In this document: one piece after another, positions 17,360 to 25,343 of the stretch
How the letters are laid out: every line of letters starts with the position of its first letter
How positions within the stretch are numbered: position 1 is the first letter of the stretch
Assembly: GCA_009744235.1 (NCBI GenBank)
Contig: WPHV01000008.1
Coordinates: forward strand, 124,001 to 188,000
Length of the DNA: 64,000 nucleotides
From: Gillisella vitis
GTDB taxonomy: Bacteria > Pseudomonadota > Alphaproteobacteria > Rhizobiales > Rhizobiaceae
Direction: 5' to 3'
Translations under genes and position numbers: made by a program
The notes under the pieces: model-generated
Database searches by the model: none
What the model was told of the DNA's origin: nothing
What the model saw: only the letters and a program-made list of their open reading frames with translations

Positions 17360-18199
17360 TCAGGCCGTTTTCGCAGGCGAGCGATAAATCGAGCCGTTGT
17401 AATCTTCGATATAGCTCTTCATCAGCCCATCTATAGCCATGAATTCAACCGAGATGTCATCCTTGCCGAAATCCAGCAATGTCACGCCCAGCAGTTCTTT
17501 TCCCGGCTGGCTTGGCATGGACTCGTCGCGGGCCAGAAAGCTGGATGCAGGCGTCCAGATCAACACCGGCTCATCCTTCTGCCGCCGATGCAGCGTGCGA
17601 TGCATATGGCCTGAGACCACCGCGAACAAGGCGTGCTCGGTGATCAGCCGCTGCAACCGTTGGCGACCTTCCGTCTTCAGCGCCCATGCCGGCCTGTCGG
17701 CTTCGTTCCAGTCTTTCAGAAAGAGAGGCATGTGGAGAAACAACACCGGTTTGCGGTCGCCCCTCCCCTTCAACATGCGCTCCAAGGCCGACCATTGCTG
17801 TTCCTCGGCTGGTAGGCCTGAGCCGATAATCTGGCTGTTCAGGCCGATCAACCTCCAGCCCTCAGCGGCGTCACTGTGCCAATACCAAGAGCCAAAATGT
17901 TTTCCCCAGGCCGCAAGACGAGCCTCATCTGCGGGCTGCACGCTGTCGCGGGCAATATCGCCAACATCGTGATTGCCCGGCAGGACGAGAACCGGGGCCA
18001 TGATCTCCTTGAGTTTAGCCGCACCAAAGGCCAGATCTGCCTCGATATTTGCACCATCCAGCGTCAGATCACCGAGAACAATTGCCAGTCCCACATCGTC
18101 ACAGCCGTTGACGGTTTTGACAGCCGCCTTCCAGTTTTCGACGAATACGTGGTTTTGAGAGCCGATGTGAGGATCGGCCAAGATCGCTATTTTCATCAT
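17360..18199 (-). CDS. calcineurin-like metallophosphoesterase
   Basis: 279 residues with the full phosphodiesterase motif set: DPHIG (D9, H11), GDLTLDG, GNHDVGD, LHMPLF and SGHMHR. This is the cytoplasmic CpdA/Icc-like type that cleaves phosphodiesters such as cyclic nucleotides or glycerophosphodiesters. It is followed ten bases later by the PHP phosphatase, so a diester-to-monoester-to-alcohol sequence is plausible. Two adjacent ATGs exist at 18199 and 18196, preceded by AAGGAAAG. The gap upstream carries a strong hairpin after the binding-protein gene. Confidence 0.9.
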   Translation of the reverse strand: MMKIAILADPHIGSQNHVFVENWKAAVKTVNGCDDVGLAIVLGDLTLDGANIEADLAFGAAKLKEIMAPVLVLPGNHDVGDIARDSVQPADEARLAAWGKHFGSWYWHSDAAEGWRLIGLNSQIIGSGLPAEEQQWSALERMLKGRGDRKPVLFLHMPLFLKDWNEADRPAWALKTEGRQRLQRLITEHALFAVVSGHMHRTLHRRQKDEPVLIWTPASSFLARDESMPSQPGKELLGVTLLDFGKDDISVEFMAIDGLMKSYIEDYNGSIYRSPAKTA

Positions 18200-18259
18200 C
18201 TTTCCTTGGAAGCTTTAATCTGTACCTGCCGCTCAAGGCGCGGAGCACCGCAGGGCGGG

Positions 18260-18287
18260 GTCGGGCGCACCAAGGGGTGCGCCCGAC
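18260..18287 (-). other. 12-bp hairpin downstream of the binding-protein gene
   Basis: GTCGGGCGCACC (18260-18271) pairs perfectly with GGTGCGCCCGAC (18276-18287) around a four-base loop, five bases beyond the binding-protein stop. There is no T-tract. Such hairpins commonly protect the abundant binding-protein mRNA from 3' decay while allowing partial read-through. Confidence 0.6.
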
Positions 18288-18292
18288 TTGCA

Positions 18293-19564
18293 TTACTTTG
18301 CCGCCATCACACCCGCGACATGCTCGCGAATCTTCGGCATGGCAGCCTCAGGCGTGATCTTGCCCCGCTGCAATTGGTCCAGGATTGGTGCCACGCCCTT
18401 CCAGACACCATCCGCCGTGTTGTTGGGATAGGCAAACCATGGCATGGCGGCATTCATCGACTTGAAGACCGTCTGGAAGTTCGGATGTTCCGCATAGAAG
18501 CTCTCGAGCGCCTTGGCAGCCTGAACGTTGACCGGCATGTAGCCGCTTGCCTTGGAGACGTCGGCCTGAACGGAGGCGCTGGTCATGTATTTGACGAACT
18601 CCCAGGCGGCTGCGCGCTTGGCGGCATCTTTCGAAAACACCATCAGGGCATTACCGCCAGCTGGCAGGCCGCCCTTCTTGGCGTCGATCAGCGGGAAGCG
18701 GACGGTGCGCATGGTGAAGCGGTCGCCGATGGCGGTCTCATAGGCCACGAGATCGGACGGCGACTCCACGACCATGCCAATCTTCCCGGCAAAGAACTGC
18801 TGCTGCGCAGGCTTGGGGTCGGCATAAACGGACATGCCTGTCTTCACCGCCAGATCCTGGGTGATGCGCAGAGCTTCCAGCCCTGCCTTGTTATCATAAC
18901 CGATGCCGGTGGCCTTGGCGTCAAGCATCTGGTCGCCAGCGCTCATCACCATCATCTGCCAGTACCAGTCATCGCTCAGTCCACCGACAGAGAAGCCGAT
19001 GCCCGAGACGCCGTTGCCAAGCTTGCTGATCTTGGCTGCCAGATCAATGACGCCATCCCATGTGGTCGGGAACTGATCGATACTGCCACCGGCCTTTTCG
19101 ACCAAATCCTTGTTGACGTAGAGAAGCGGCAGGGAGGCCGTAAACGGCATGGCATACTGCTGGCCATCAACCTTTGCGAGGTCGAGAATGGCGGGGGCAT
19201 AATTGGCCGCCTGCCAGTCCTTGCCTTCCTTGGTCAGCATCGGATCAAGTGAGCTTGTCTCGCCCCGATCCTTCATCACACCAACGAGGGTGGGAATGGA
19301 GGAGTAGGAGGCCAGATAGACATCCGGCGTCGAGCCCGTCATCATTCCACGAATGACGCTTTGGTCACCAGCGCTGTAGTTTTGGGCTGGTGCCTGCTCG
19401 TTGATGATGATCTCTGGATGTGCCTTCTTGAAACCCTCCAGAATAGGCTGCATAAAGGCAAGTCGTGTGTGATAAAAGGTCAGCGTGACTGGATCAGCGG
19501 CGAAAGCCGGTGCAGTCCCCAACACGGTCAGGGCTGCAGCCGCGAAGATGTTTTTCATTTTCAT
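18293..19564 (-). CDS. extracellular solute-binding protein, family 1 (UgpB/MalE-like)
   Basis: 423 residues with a Sec signal peptide (1-23, ending APAFA). The mature part has the family 1 fold, including the QSVIRGMMTGSTPDVYLASYSS segment, and would capture a sugar or glycerol-phosphate-like ligand in the periplasm. The ATG at 19564 has AGGAA upstream; the frame is open much further but the longer versions lack a signal peptide. It is flanked on both sides by 12-bp hairpins. The ligand is inferred from the phosphatase neighbours and is not certain. Confidence 0.9.
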   Translation of the reverse strand: MKMKNIFAAAALTVLGTAPAFAADPVTLTFYHTRLAFMQPILEGFKKAHPEIIINEQAPAQNYSAGDQSVIRGMMTGSTPDVYLASYSSIPTLVGVMKDRGETSSLDPMLTKEGKDWQAANYAPAILDLAKVDGQQYAMPFTASLPLLYVNKDLVEKAGGSIDQFPTTWDGVIDLAAKISKLGNGVSGIGFSVGGLSDDWYWQMMVMSAGDQMLDAKATGIGYDNKAGLEALRITQDLAVKTGMSVYADPKPAQQQFFAGKIGMVVESPSDLVAYETAIGDRFTMRTVRFPLIDAKKGGLPAGGNALMVFSKDAAKRAAAWEFVKYMTSASVQADVSKASGYMPVNVQAAKALESFYAEHPNFQTVFKSMNAAMPWFAYPNNTADGVWKGVAPILDQLQRGKITPEAAMPKIREHVAGVMAAK

Positions 19565-19599
19565 GGTGTTTCCTACAAGGTGGAGTGGTCTTGACTTTC

Positions 19600-19629
19600 G
19601 GACCTGCCCGGTGGCCGCCGGGCAGGTCC
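19600..19629 (-). other. 12-bp hairpin between the permease and binding-protein genes
   Basis: GGACCTGCCCGG (19600-19611) pairs perfectly with CCGGGCAGGTCC (19618-19629) around TGGCCG. It sits after the permease stop and about 36 bases before the binding-protein ATG. Together with the hairpin at 18260-18287 it brackets the binding-protein gene, suggesting processing that yields a stable monocistronic message. Confidence 0.6.
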
Positions 19630-19632
19630 GTA

Positions 19633-20460
19633 TCATTTGACGCCGGTCATCGTAACGCCCTGTACGAACCCGCGCTGTGCGGCGAGAAACAACAGGATCA
19701 GCGGTGCGGTGATCAGGGTCGCGCAGGCCATTAAAGGCCCGAAGCTGTCTCCGCCTTCCTGGCTCCGAAAGAACAGGAGGCCGAGCGTTGGCGGTGACAG
19801 ATCGATGGATCTGATCACGATCATTGGCCAATAGAGATCGTTCCAATGAAAGGTGATCGAGAAGATCGCGAAGGCGGCAATGGCAGGTTTCATCGCTGGC
19901 AGAATGATGCGGACGACAATTTCTATCTCGCTCATCCCATCCAGCCGTGCGGCCAGGAGAATCTCGTCTGGGAACGAGCGAATGAACTGATAGAACATGA
20001 AGATCGCAAAGCCCGAGGTCAGATAGGGCAGCATCACGCCCGCATAGGTATCCAGAAGCCCGAACTTGGCGAGCACCATGAAGATCGGCAGAGCGGTTGC
20101 CTGGGCGGGAACGGAGAGGCTGATCAGAACAATTGCGAAAAGCACGTGCTGGCCGCGAAACTTGAACTTCGCCAGCGCATAGGCACAGGTCACCGTGGTC
20201 AGGATCTGAAACAGGAGAATGCCGCCGGTCATGATGACACCGTTCAGCATGAACCGTGGCAAGGGAGAGTCGAACAGCGCCCGCGTGTAGTTCTCTGATA
20301 TTGATGTCAGGATCGGCGGCGTATCATTGAGGCTGCCGAATATCTCCCCGGGAGCCTGTGTTGACGCCCGCCACATCCAGAAGAACGGATAGACCATGAG
20401 AAAGGCACCGCCCAGCAGAACGGCATGGGACAGGAAGGCGCGAAGCGTGGAGCGAGCCAT
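19633..20460 (-). CDS. carbohydrate ABC transporter permease (UgpE/MalG-like)
   Basis: 275 residues with about six membrane segments. The EAA-type coupling loop is visible as LAARLDGMSEIEIVVRIILPAMKPAI. The ATG at 20460 overlaps the stop of the preceding permease gene (ATGA). The longer open frame upstream is a shadow of that permease. It pairs with the 20460-21380 permease to form the channel. Confidence 0.92.
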   Translation of the reverse strand: MARSTLRAFLSHAVLLGGAFLMVYPFFWMWRASTQAPGEIFGSLNDTPPILTSISENYTRALFDSPLPRFMLNGVIMTGGILLFQILTTVTCAYALAKFKFRGQHVLFAIVLISLSVPAQATALPIFMVLAKFGLLDTYAGVMLPYLTSGFAIFMFYQFIRSFPDEILLAARLDGMSEIEIVVRIILPAMKPAIAAFAIFSITFHWNDLYWPMIVIRSIDLSPPTLGLLFFRSQEGGDSFGPLMACATLITAPLILLFLAAQRGFVQGVTMTGVK

Positions 20461-21380
20461 CAAAAATGCGCCTTTCTGTTGCTCAAGCCGACATGGACAA
20501 TCGAAAATGTCCCGATCAACAGCAGATAGACGACCGTCAGTGCGCTGCCATAACCGGCTTTCATGCCCGTGAACGTATCCGTGTTGATCTTGTGCAGCAG
20601 CATCTCGGTGGCGCCATAGGGACCACCATTGGTCAGAACCGCCACGGTGTCGAAGACCTGAAAAGCCTGGATGCAGCTCAAAACGACAACCACGATGGTC
20701 GTGGGTGCCAGAAGCGGCCATGTCATGTAACGCAGACGGTCCCAAAAGCTGTCCATTCCATCAAGGGCGGACGCCTCCTTCAGTTCGCTTGAAATGACCG
20801 TGAGCCCCGCCAGAAACAGGATCAGGTTGAAGCCGAAGAGATGCCAGATACCGATGATGGCAAGGCCGATCAGCGCAAGCGTGCCATCGGCGAAAAAATC
20901 GAGAGCCGGTAAGCCCAGTGCTTCCAACAGGCTGGCCAGAGGCCCGATATGGCCATTGAGCAGATAGCTCCAGACGATCGACATGGCCGTCAGCGTGGAA
21001 GTGACCGGCAGAAAGTAGACGATTTCGTAGAAACGTCGCGAACGGCGGCGACCATCGAGGAGCACGGCAACACACAGCGCGCCGAACACCGATACGGGTA
21101 CGACAATTGCCGTATAAAGTGCGCTGTTTTGCAAGGCCGCCCAGAAGAACGGGTCATTGATCATTCTGACATAGTTGCCGAGGCCGACAAAATTCAAGGT
21201 GAGCCGACCGAGACGGTAATCGGTCAAGCTGATCAGGACCACGACAAAGATCGGCGCAACTACCGTTGCGACCAGCAGCAGGAAGGCAGGAGCCGCGAAG
21301 GCGCCCGCAACGACGGCATAACTGAAGCGCTTCGACGCGACCGTAGACGAATGAGAGTGCAGATCAGACAGAGACATCAT
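20460..21380 (-). CDS. carbohydrate ABC transporter permease (UgpA/MalF-like)
   Basis: 306 residues, about six membrane segments, with the coupling loop KEASALDGMDSFWDRLRYMTWPLLAPT. The start is one of two adjacent ATGs at 21380/21377 behind GGAGG; upstream open codons overlap the ATPase gene in another frame and are not part of the protein. It overlaps the ATPase gene by 17 bp and its stop overlaps the next start. Confidence 0.92.
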   Translation of the reverse strand: MMSLSDLHSHSSTVASKRFSYAVVAGAFAAPAFLLLVATVVAPIFVVVLISLTDYRLGRLTLNFVGLGNYVRMINDPFFWAALQNSALYTAIVVPVSVFGALCVAVLLDGRRRSRRFYEIVYFLPVTSTLTAMSIVWSYLLNGHIGPLASLLEALGLPALDFFADGTLALIGLAIIGIWHLFGFNLILFLAGLTVISSELKEASALDGMDSFWDRLRYMTWPLLAPTTIVVVVLSCIQAFQVFDTVAVLTNGGPYGATEMLLHKINTDTFTGMKAGYGSALTVVYLLLIGTFSIVHVGLSNRKAHF

Positions 21381-22566
21381 AACATGCCTCCTCCACCGGA
21401 GCTGGCAAAGGAAGCGGCACTGGAACACGACGACCGCTTTGATCAAAGATGAGTGCGGCATCGGAGGCGATCCGCAGCGCAATCCTTTCGCTGATCTTGC
21501 GACCCGTCGCCAGTCGCGCAAAACTCTCAGGTCGCAGTTGCACACGCACGGTCCCCGCACCGATCTCAGTGCCGTCGCAGCGGATGCCGACATCGTTGCC
21601 CGCGAACTCTACCTGGTCGACCCGCAGTGAAAAATCGGCGGGGCCATTTTCGATCGGATACAGTCGCTCCGGCCTGATCGCCAGTTGGTAATACCCATCT
21701 GCTATGCCCGGCAATGTCAGATGCAATGGCCGACCGTTGATTGATACCGCTCCCTTGCTGATCGTCACCGGCATCTCATTGATCGCCGTTGTGCCGACAA
21801 ACCGTGCGACGGAAAGATAGTCTGGCCGGTCATAAATCTCTGCCGGTGCTCCACACTGCTTGATCTCTCCGCCTTCCATAATTGCAATCCGATCTGACAT
21901 CGTCATCGCCTCGGTCTGGTCGTGGGTGACGTAAATGAAGGTGATGCCAGTCCGGCGGTGCAGGTCGACGATCTCATCGCGCAACTGTTGGCGCAATTTC
22001 GCATCCAGGTTCGAGAGCGGCTCGTCCATCAGAAAGACATCGGGATGCCGGACCATTGCGCGACCGACCGCCACACGTTGTCTCTGGCCGCCGGACAGCT
22101 GTGAAGGCTTGCGATCCATCAGCGTTTCGAGACCAAGCTGCCTTGCAGTCTTGCCGACATCTGTCTCGATATCCTTGCGGATACCGCGAACCCTTGATGA
22201 CAGAAGCGAGGCACCCGGCAGACGCTGGCTGAACGACAAACGCGCCATTTCGAGCGGCATGGCCAGATTCGCACGGACCGTCATATGCGGATAGAGCGCA
22301 TAGTTCTGGAAAACCATGGCAATGCCGCGTCGCTTCGGTGGCAGCGAGGACACGTCACGTCCTGCGATCATGATATGCCCGTCTGTGGAAGGTTCGAAAC
22401 CAGCCAGCAGCCGCAACAACGTCGATTTTCCGCACCCGGACGGGCCAAGCAGCGTCAGGAATTCACCCTCACGGACGTGAAGGTTGATTCGCTTTAGAAC
22501 CTGCACGTGCTCAAAGCGCTTTTCCAGGTCTACGATATCAATGGAATGACCGACCATATTCTTCAC
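21364..22566 (-). CDS. sugar ABC transporter ATP-binding protein (UgpC/MalK-like)
   Basis: About 400 residues. Walker A is GPSGCGKST, the signature LSGGQRQRVAVGRAMV and Walker B FLMDEPLSNLDA; a TOBE-type regulatory domain fills the last 130 residues. A roughly 25-residue insertion (SFSQRLPGASLLSSRVRGI) interrupts the helical domain compared with standard MalK. The start is GTG at 22566 or ATG at 22557; both lack a perfect Shine-Dalgarno site. It is the first gene of a seven-gene operon running to 15952 and is divergent from a TetR gene. Confidence 0.93.
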   Translation of the reverse strand: MKNMVGHSIDIVDLEKRFEHVQVLKRINLHVREGEFLTLLGPSGCGKSTLLRLLAGFEPSTDGHIMIAGRDVSSLPPKRRGIAMVFQNYALYPHMTVRANLAMPLEMARLSFSQRLPGASLLSSRVRGIRKDIETDVGKTARQLGLETLMDRKPSQLSGGQRQRVAVGRAMVRHPDVFLMDEPLSNLDAKLRQQLRDEIVDLHRRTGITFIYVTHDQTEAMTMSDRIAIMEGGEIKQCGAPAEIYDRPDYLSVARFVGTTAINEMPVTISKGAVSINGRPLHLTLPGIADGYYQLAIRPERLYPIENGPADFSLRVDQVEFAGNDVGIRCDGTEIGAGTVRVQLRPESFARLATGRKISERIALRIASDAALIFDQSGRRVPVPLPLPAPVEEACYDVSV

Positions 22567-22886
22567 TGTTTTTCCAGGATCACATCGTCAAAATTACGCG
22601 GGTCGAAACACAACGGTGTTTCAGCCAGTGCCCTCAGTCAATTCGCCCCTTGCTTTAAGAGGGTTTTTTAACGCCCCGATGACAAATTCTTTCAAATAAA
22701 TTATTTTTATCCATATTTTTTATAGAGATAGGTTGCATAAATAACGAATTGGTTACTTTGCCAATCACTCTAAGCTGTTGACGCAGGCCGTAAAAACGCC
22801 TTATCGAACATCAGCAATGGCCGGGCCGAAATCGCCGTTTGAATCTAGGCTAAGGCAAGGACGCAGTTCTTCAAGTGAGGGTCATC
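22567..22886. promoter_or_regulatory. divergent promoter region of the Ugp-like operon and the TetR gene
   Basis: An AT-rich 320-bp gap. At 22748-22765 lies a dyad with ATTGG and CCAAT arms eight bases apart (12 of 18 positions symmetrical), the best candidate for the TetR operator. I see no sigma-54 motif. A -10/-35 pair cannot be fixed by eye. Confidence 0.4.
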
Positions 22887-23552
22887 GTGACGGAAGAAAA
22901 GCAGAAGCAGCCTCGGCGCCGCCATCCGCGCAGGCCAGATTTGTCTCAAAACCGAATTCTGGAGGCTGCCGCTGTCGAGTTTGCGGCAAATGGTCTGACT
23001 GGCACCCGGGTTGAAGCCATTGCTGAACGGGCAGAGATCAACAAGCGAATGATCTACCAGTATTTCGGTAATAAGGAGTTGCTCTATCAGGCGGTGATCG
23101 AGAAGGTCTATCGCGATGTCTGGGACGCCGAGGCAGCGTTGAATCTCGAGCAGCTACCCCCGCGCGACGCGCTGATCGCCCTGGTCACGTTCGTCTGGAC
23201 ATATTATCTTGAACACCCGGAATTCATTACCATCCTGAACTCCGAGAACCAGTTGAAAGCCATCCACTTCAAAAAGTCCCGCGCCATCCGGGAAGGTGCT
23301 GCCAGCTCCCGGCCACTCGTTGATGACATCCTGCGGCGTGGTGAGGCGGATGGCACCTTTCGTCTTGGAATTGATCCGATCCAACTGAGCCTGACGATCA
23401 CCTCGATCTGCTACTACTATTTCACCAACCAAGCCACCAGTTCAATCGTCTACGGGCAGCGAATGATGACGCGGGCAGCTTTGGAAAGACGCCTCGCTTT
23501 CAACATTCAGACGGTCCTAGCCATTGTAAGCCCTGATCGGAGCGCGCTGTAA
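22887..23552 (+). CDS. TetR/AcrR family transcriptional regulator
   Basis: About 221 residues from GTG 22887 (GAGGG six bases upstream), or 225 from GTG 22875. The N-terminal helix-turn-helix spans about 25-70: ILEAAAVEFAANGLTGTRVEAIAERAEINKRMIYQYFGNKELLYQAV. The remainder is an all-helical ligand domain. It is divergent from the Ugp-like operon and probably represses it until an imported or derived ligand is bound. The arginine-rich start (QPRRRHPRR) could add DNA contacts. Confidence 0.88.
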   Translation: MTEEKQKQPRRRHPRRPDLSQNRILEAAAVEFAANGLTGTRVEAIAERAEINKRMIYQYFGNKELLYQAVIEKVYRDVWDAEAALNLEQLPPRDALIALVTFVWTYYLEHPEFITILNSENQLKAIHFKKSRAIREGAASSRPLVDDILRRGEADGTFRLGIDPIQLSLTITSICYYYFTNQATSSIVYGQRMMTRAALERRLAFNIQTVLAIVSPDRSAL

Positions 23553-23590
23553 CCAACCCGGTGACGCAGTCGCTAACCGGCACCGCGTGT

Positions 23591-23614
23591 GCAGCCGGCA
23601 AACCGGCGGGCTGC
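23591..23614 (+). terminator. GC hairpin after the TetR gene
   Basis: GCAGCC (23591-23596) pairs with GGCTGC (23609-23614), with further CCGG pairing inside. It lies 38 bp after the TetR stop. No T-run follows, so this is a weak terminator call. Confidence 0.35.
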
Positions 23615-23788
23615 GAGGCAAAATCGAGCCAGATCATTTCCGCGTGTCGTTGAATCGCCGAAATGCTCCAGGTCTTTGTTTTACGCATTTGCAAACGAAA
23701 CCGCTTCACACTTTTCCTGGAAATGCTCTTGAGATGGAACAGGAACCTCCTCGTGGCGTTTGCCTGCCATCATCAAAGGAGGTTCAGG

Positions 23789-24607
23789 ATGGCTTTTATC
23801 GAAGCGAAAGATGGTACAAAATTGCACGTAAAAGACATGGGGAAAGGCCGCCCGGTGGTGCTTATCCATGGATGGCCCTTGACCGGCGATATGTTCGAAT
23901 ATCAGACACTTGCTCTTCTGGAGGCGGGCTTTCGCGTCATCACTTACGACCGACGTGGATTTGGTCAGTCGGGACATCCAGCCGATGGCTACAATTACGA
24001 CACGTTTGCCGATGACCTCGCCAGCGTGATCGATAGCCTGGATGTTCGGGATGTGTCGCTCGTCGGCTTTTCCATGGGTGGCGGCGAGATCGCCCGCTAC
24101 CTGTCACGACACGGGGCTTCAAAGGTCTCCAAGGCGGTACTGGTGGCCTCCGTGGTGCCATATCTTCTCAAGGATGAAAGCAATCCTGAGGGTGTCGACG
24201 CCAGCGTATTTGAGGGTATGAAGAAGGATATTCGCGAAGACCGGTTTGCGTTTCTTCAGAGCTTTGCCAAGACCTTTTACGGCGTCGGCCTGGTCACCAG
24301 TCCGGTGAGCCAGGGCGTATTGGATTGGTCATTCATTCTCGGTATCATGGCCAGCCCCAAAGCGACAATTGATTGCGTCGATGCATTTGGTAAGACCGAT
24401 TTCAGGCCAGATCTTGCCGCGTTCACCATTCCCACACTGGTCATCCATGGCACGGCAGACAAGACCGTGCCTATTGACCCTGCAGGTCGAGCAGCGGCCA
24501 ATGGGATCGCAGGTGCCAAACTTATCGAATACGAAGGCGAGCCCCACGGCCTGTTTGCCGCAGCTCCAGACCGGCTCAATCGAGATCTGATCGAGTTCCT
24601 TGGATAA
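23789..24607 (+). CDS. alpha/beta hydrolase (arylesterase / cofactor-free haloperoxidase type)
   Basis: 272 residues. The oxyanion loop is HGWPL, the nucleophile serine is in GFSMGGGE, the acid is in HGTADKTVP and the histidine in GEPHGLFA. This branch contains esterases with perhydrolase (haloperoxidase-like) side activity. AAAGGAGG lies seven to ten bases before the ATG at 23789; the longer frame upstream lacks homologous sequence. Its promoter region is separate from the TetR gene, and no partner gene is adjacent on the same strand. Confidence 0.92.
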   Translation: MAFIEAKDGTKLHVKDMGKGRPVVLIHGWPLTGDMFEYQTLALLEAGFRVITYDRRGFGQSGHPADGYNYDTFADDLASVIDSLDVRDVSLVGFSMGGGEIARYLSRHGASKVSKAVLVASVVPYLLKDESNPEGVDASVFEGMKKDIREDRFAFLQSFAKTFYGVGLVTSPVSQGVLDWSFILGIMASPKATIDCVDAFGKTDFRPDLAAFTIPTLVIHGTADKTVPIDPAGRAAANGIAGAKLIEYEGEPHGLFAAAPDRLNRDLIEFLG

Positions 24608-24616
24608 TTCGTTTTC

Positions 24617-24646
24617 GGTGCGCCTTGTGAAACCATGAGGCGCACC
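24617..24646. terminator. bidirectional hairpin between convergent genes
   Basis: GGTGCGCCT (24617-24625) pairs with AGGCGCACC (24638-24646) around a 12-base loop, with TTTT before and AAA after. It ends the hydrolase gene on one strand and the flavin-reductase operon on the other. Confidence 0.55.
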
Positions 24647-24679
24647 AAACCGTCCTCCCCGCAGAGCCGTCTGTGCCGC

Positions 24680-25342
24680 TTATTCTGTTGTCAGCGTCTC
24701 GCCAATCTTCCGGCTTTCCCATTCTTGAGGCGTCAGCGTTTTGATATCGAACTGGTCACGGGTGCGGGCATAGGTGTGTCCTCCCATACGGCCGACGGCA
24801 TCCATAAGCTGCTGGTCGATATGCAGGTTGGAAGGATTGACGGCATCGCTGCGGACGAACACGCCGATGACTTCGCCGAGAATGATCTCGCGGGCCGGGC
24901 CGACCTGAAGCGTTGTGTGGCGGCGGCATTCCAGAGCTGCAGGAGCGGCCAGAATACGGGGGCTGCGCACCATCTGACCGGGAACGGTCGCAAGACCCGC
25001 CTCTTCCATCTCGTCGACCTCGGGGCCGAACTTGATGGCGCAAACTTCCATCTGGTCAACCAGCGCATTATCGCAGATATGGACTGTGAATTCACCGGTC
25101 TCACGGATATTGCGGGCGGTGTCCTTGAAGCGCATGTCCGAATAGTTCTCGACACCTATTGCGACGATTGCCGGATCGTGGGTTAGTACGTTGAAGAAGC
25201 TGAACGGACCAGCATTCGGCTGGCCATCTTTGCTCACAGTCGTCACCAGCGCAATCGGGCGCGGGATCACGGTTCCGATCAGGAGTTTGTAACGCTCTCG
25301 CTCGTTGAGCTTGGCGAAATCGAAATGGGTATGGTCGGTCAT
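24680..25342 (-). CDS. flavin reductase domain protein (split-barrel FMN-binding)
   Basis: 220 residues. The family pattern is clear: LLIGTVIPRPIALVTTVSKDGQPNAGPFSFFNVLTHDPAIVAIG. Such proteins bind FMN and either reduce it with NAD(P)H or act directly as oxygenases. The ATG at 25342 starts one base before the stop of the M24 gene ends, so the two are coupled. It is the last gene of the Pot-type operon and may supply reduced flavin to an oxygenase encoded elsewhere, or act on the imported compound. Confidence 0.88.
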   Translation of the reverse strand: MTDHTHFDFAKLNERERYKLLIGTVIPRPIALVTTVSKDGQPNAGPFSFFNVLTHDPAIVAIGVENYSDMRFKDTARNIRETGEFTVHICDNALVDQMEVCAIKFGPEVDEMEEAGLATVPGQMVRSPRILAAPAALECRRHTTLQVGPAREIILGEVIGVFVRSDAVNPSNLHIDQQLMDAVGRMGGHTYARTRDQFDIKTLTPQEWESRKIGETLTTE

Positions 25343-25343
25343 A

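Noticed and set aside
17876-19252. 458-codon open frame on the plus strand
   Set aside because: Antisense to the metallophosphoesterase and binding-protein genes, both of which have clear motifs; composition is typical of a shadow frame.
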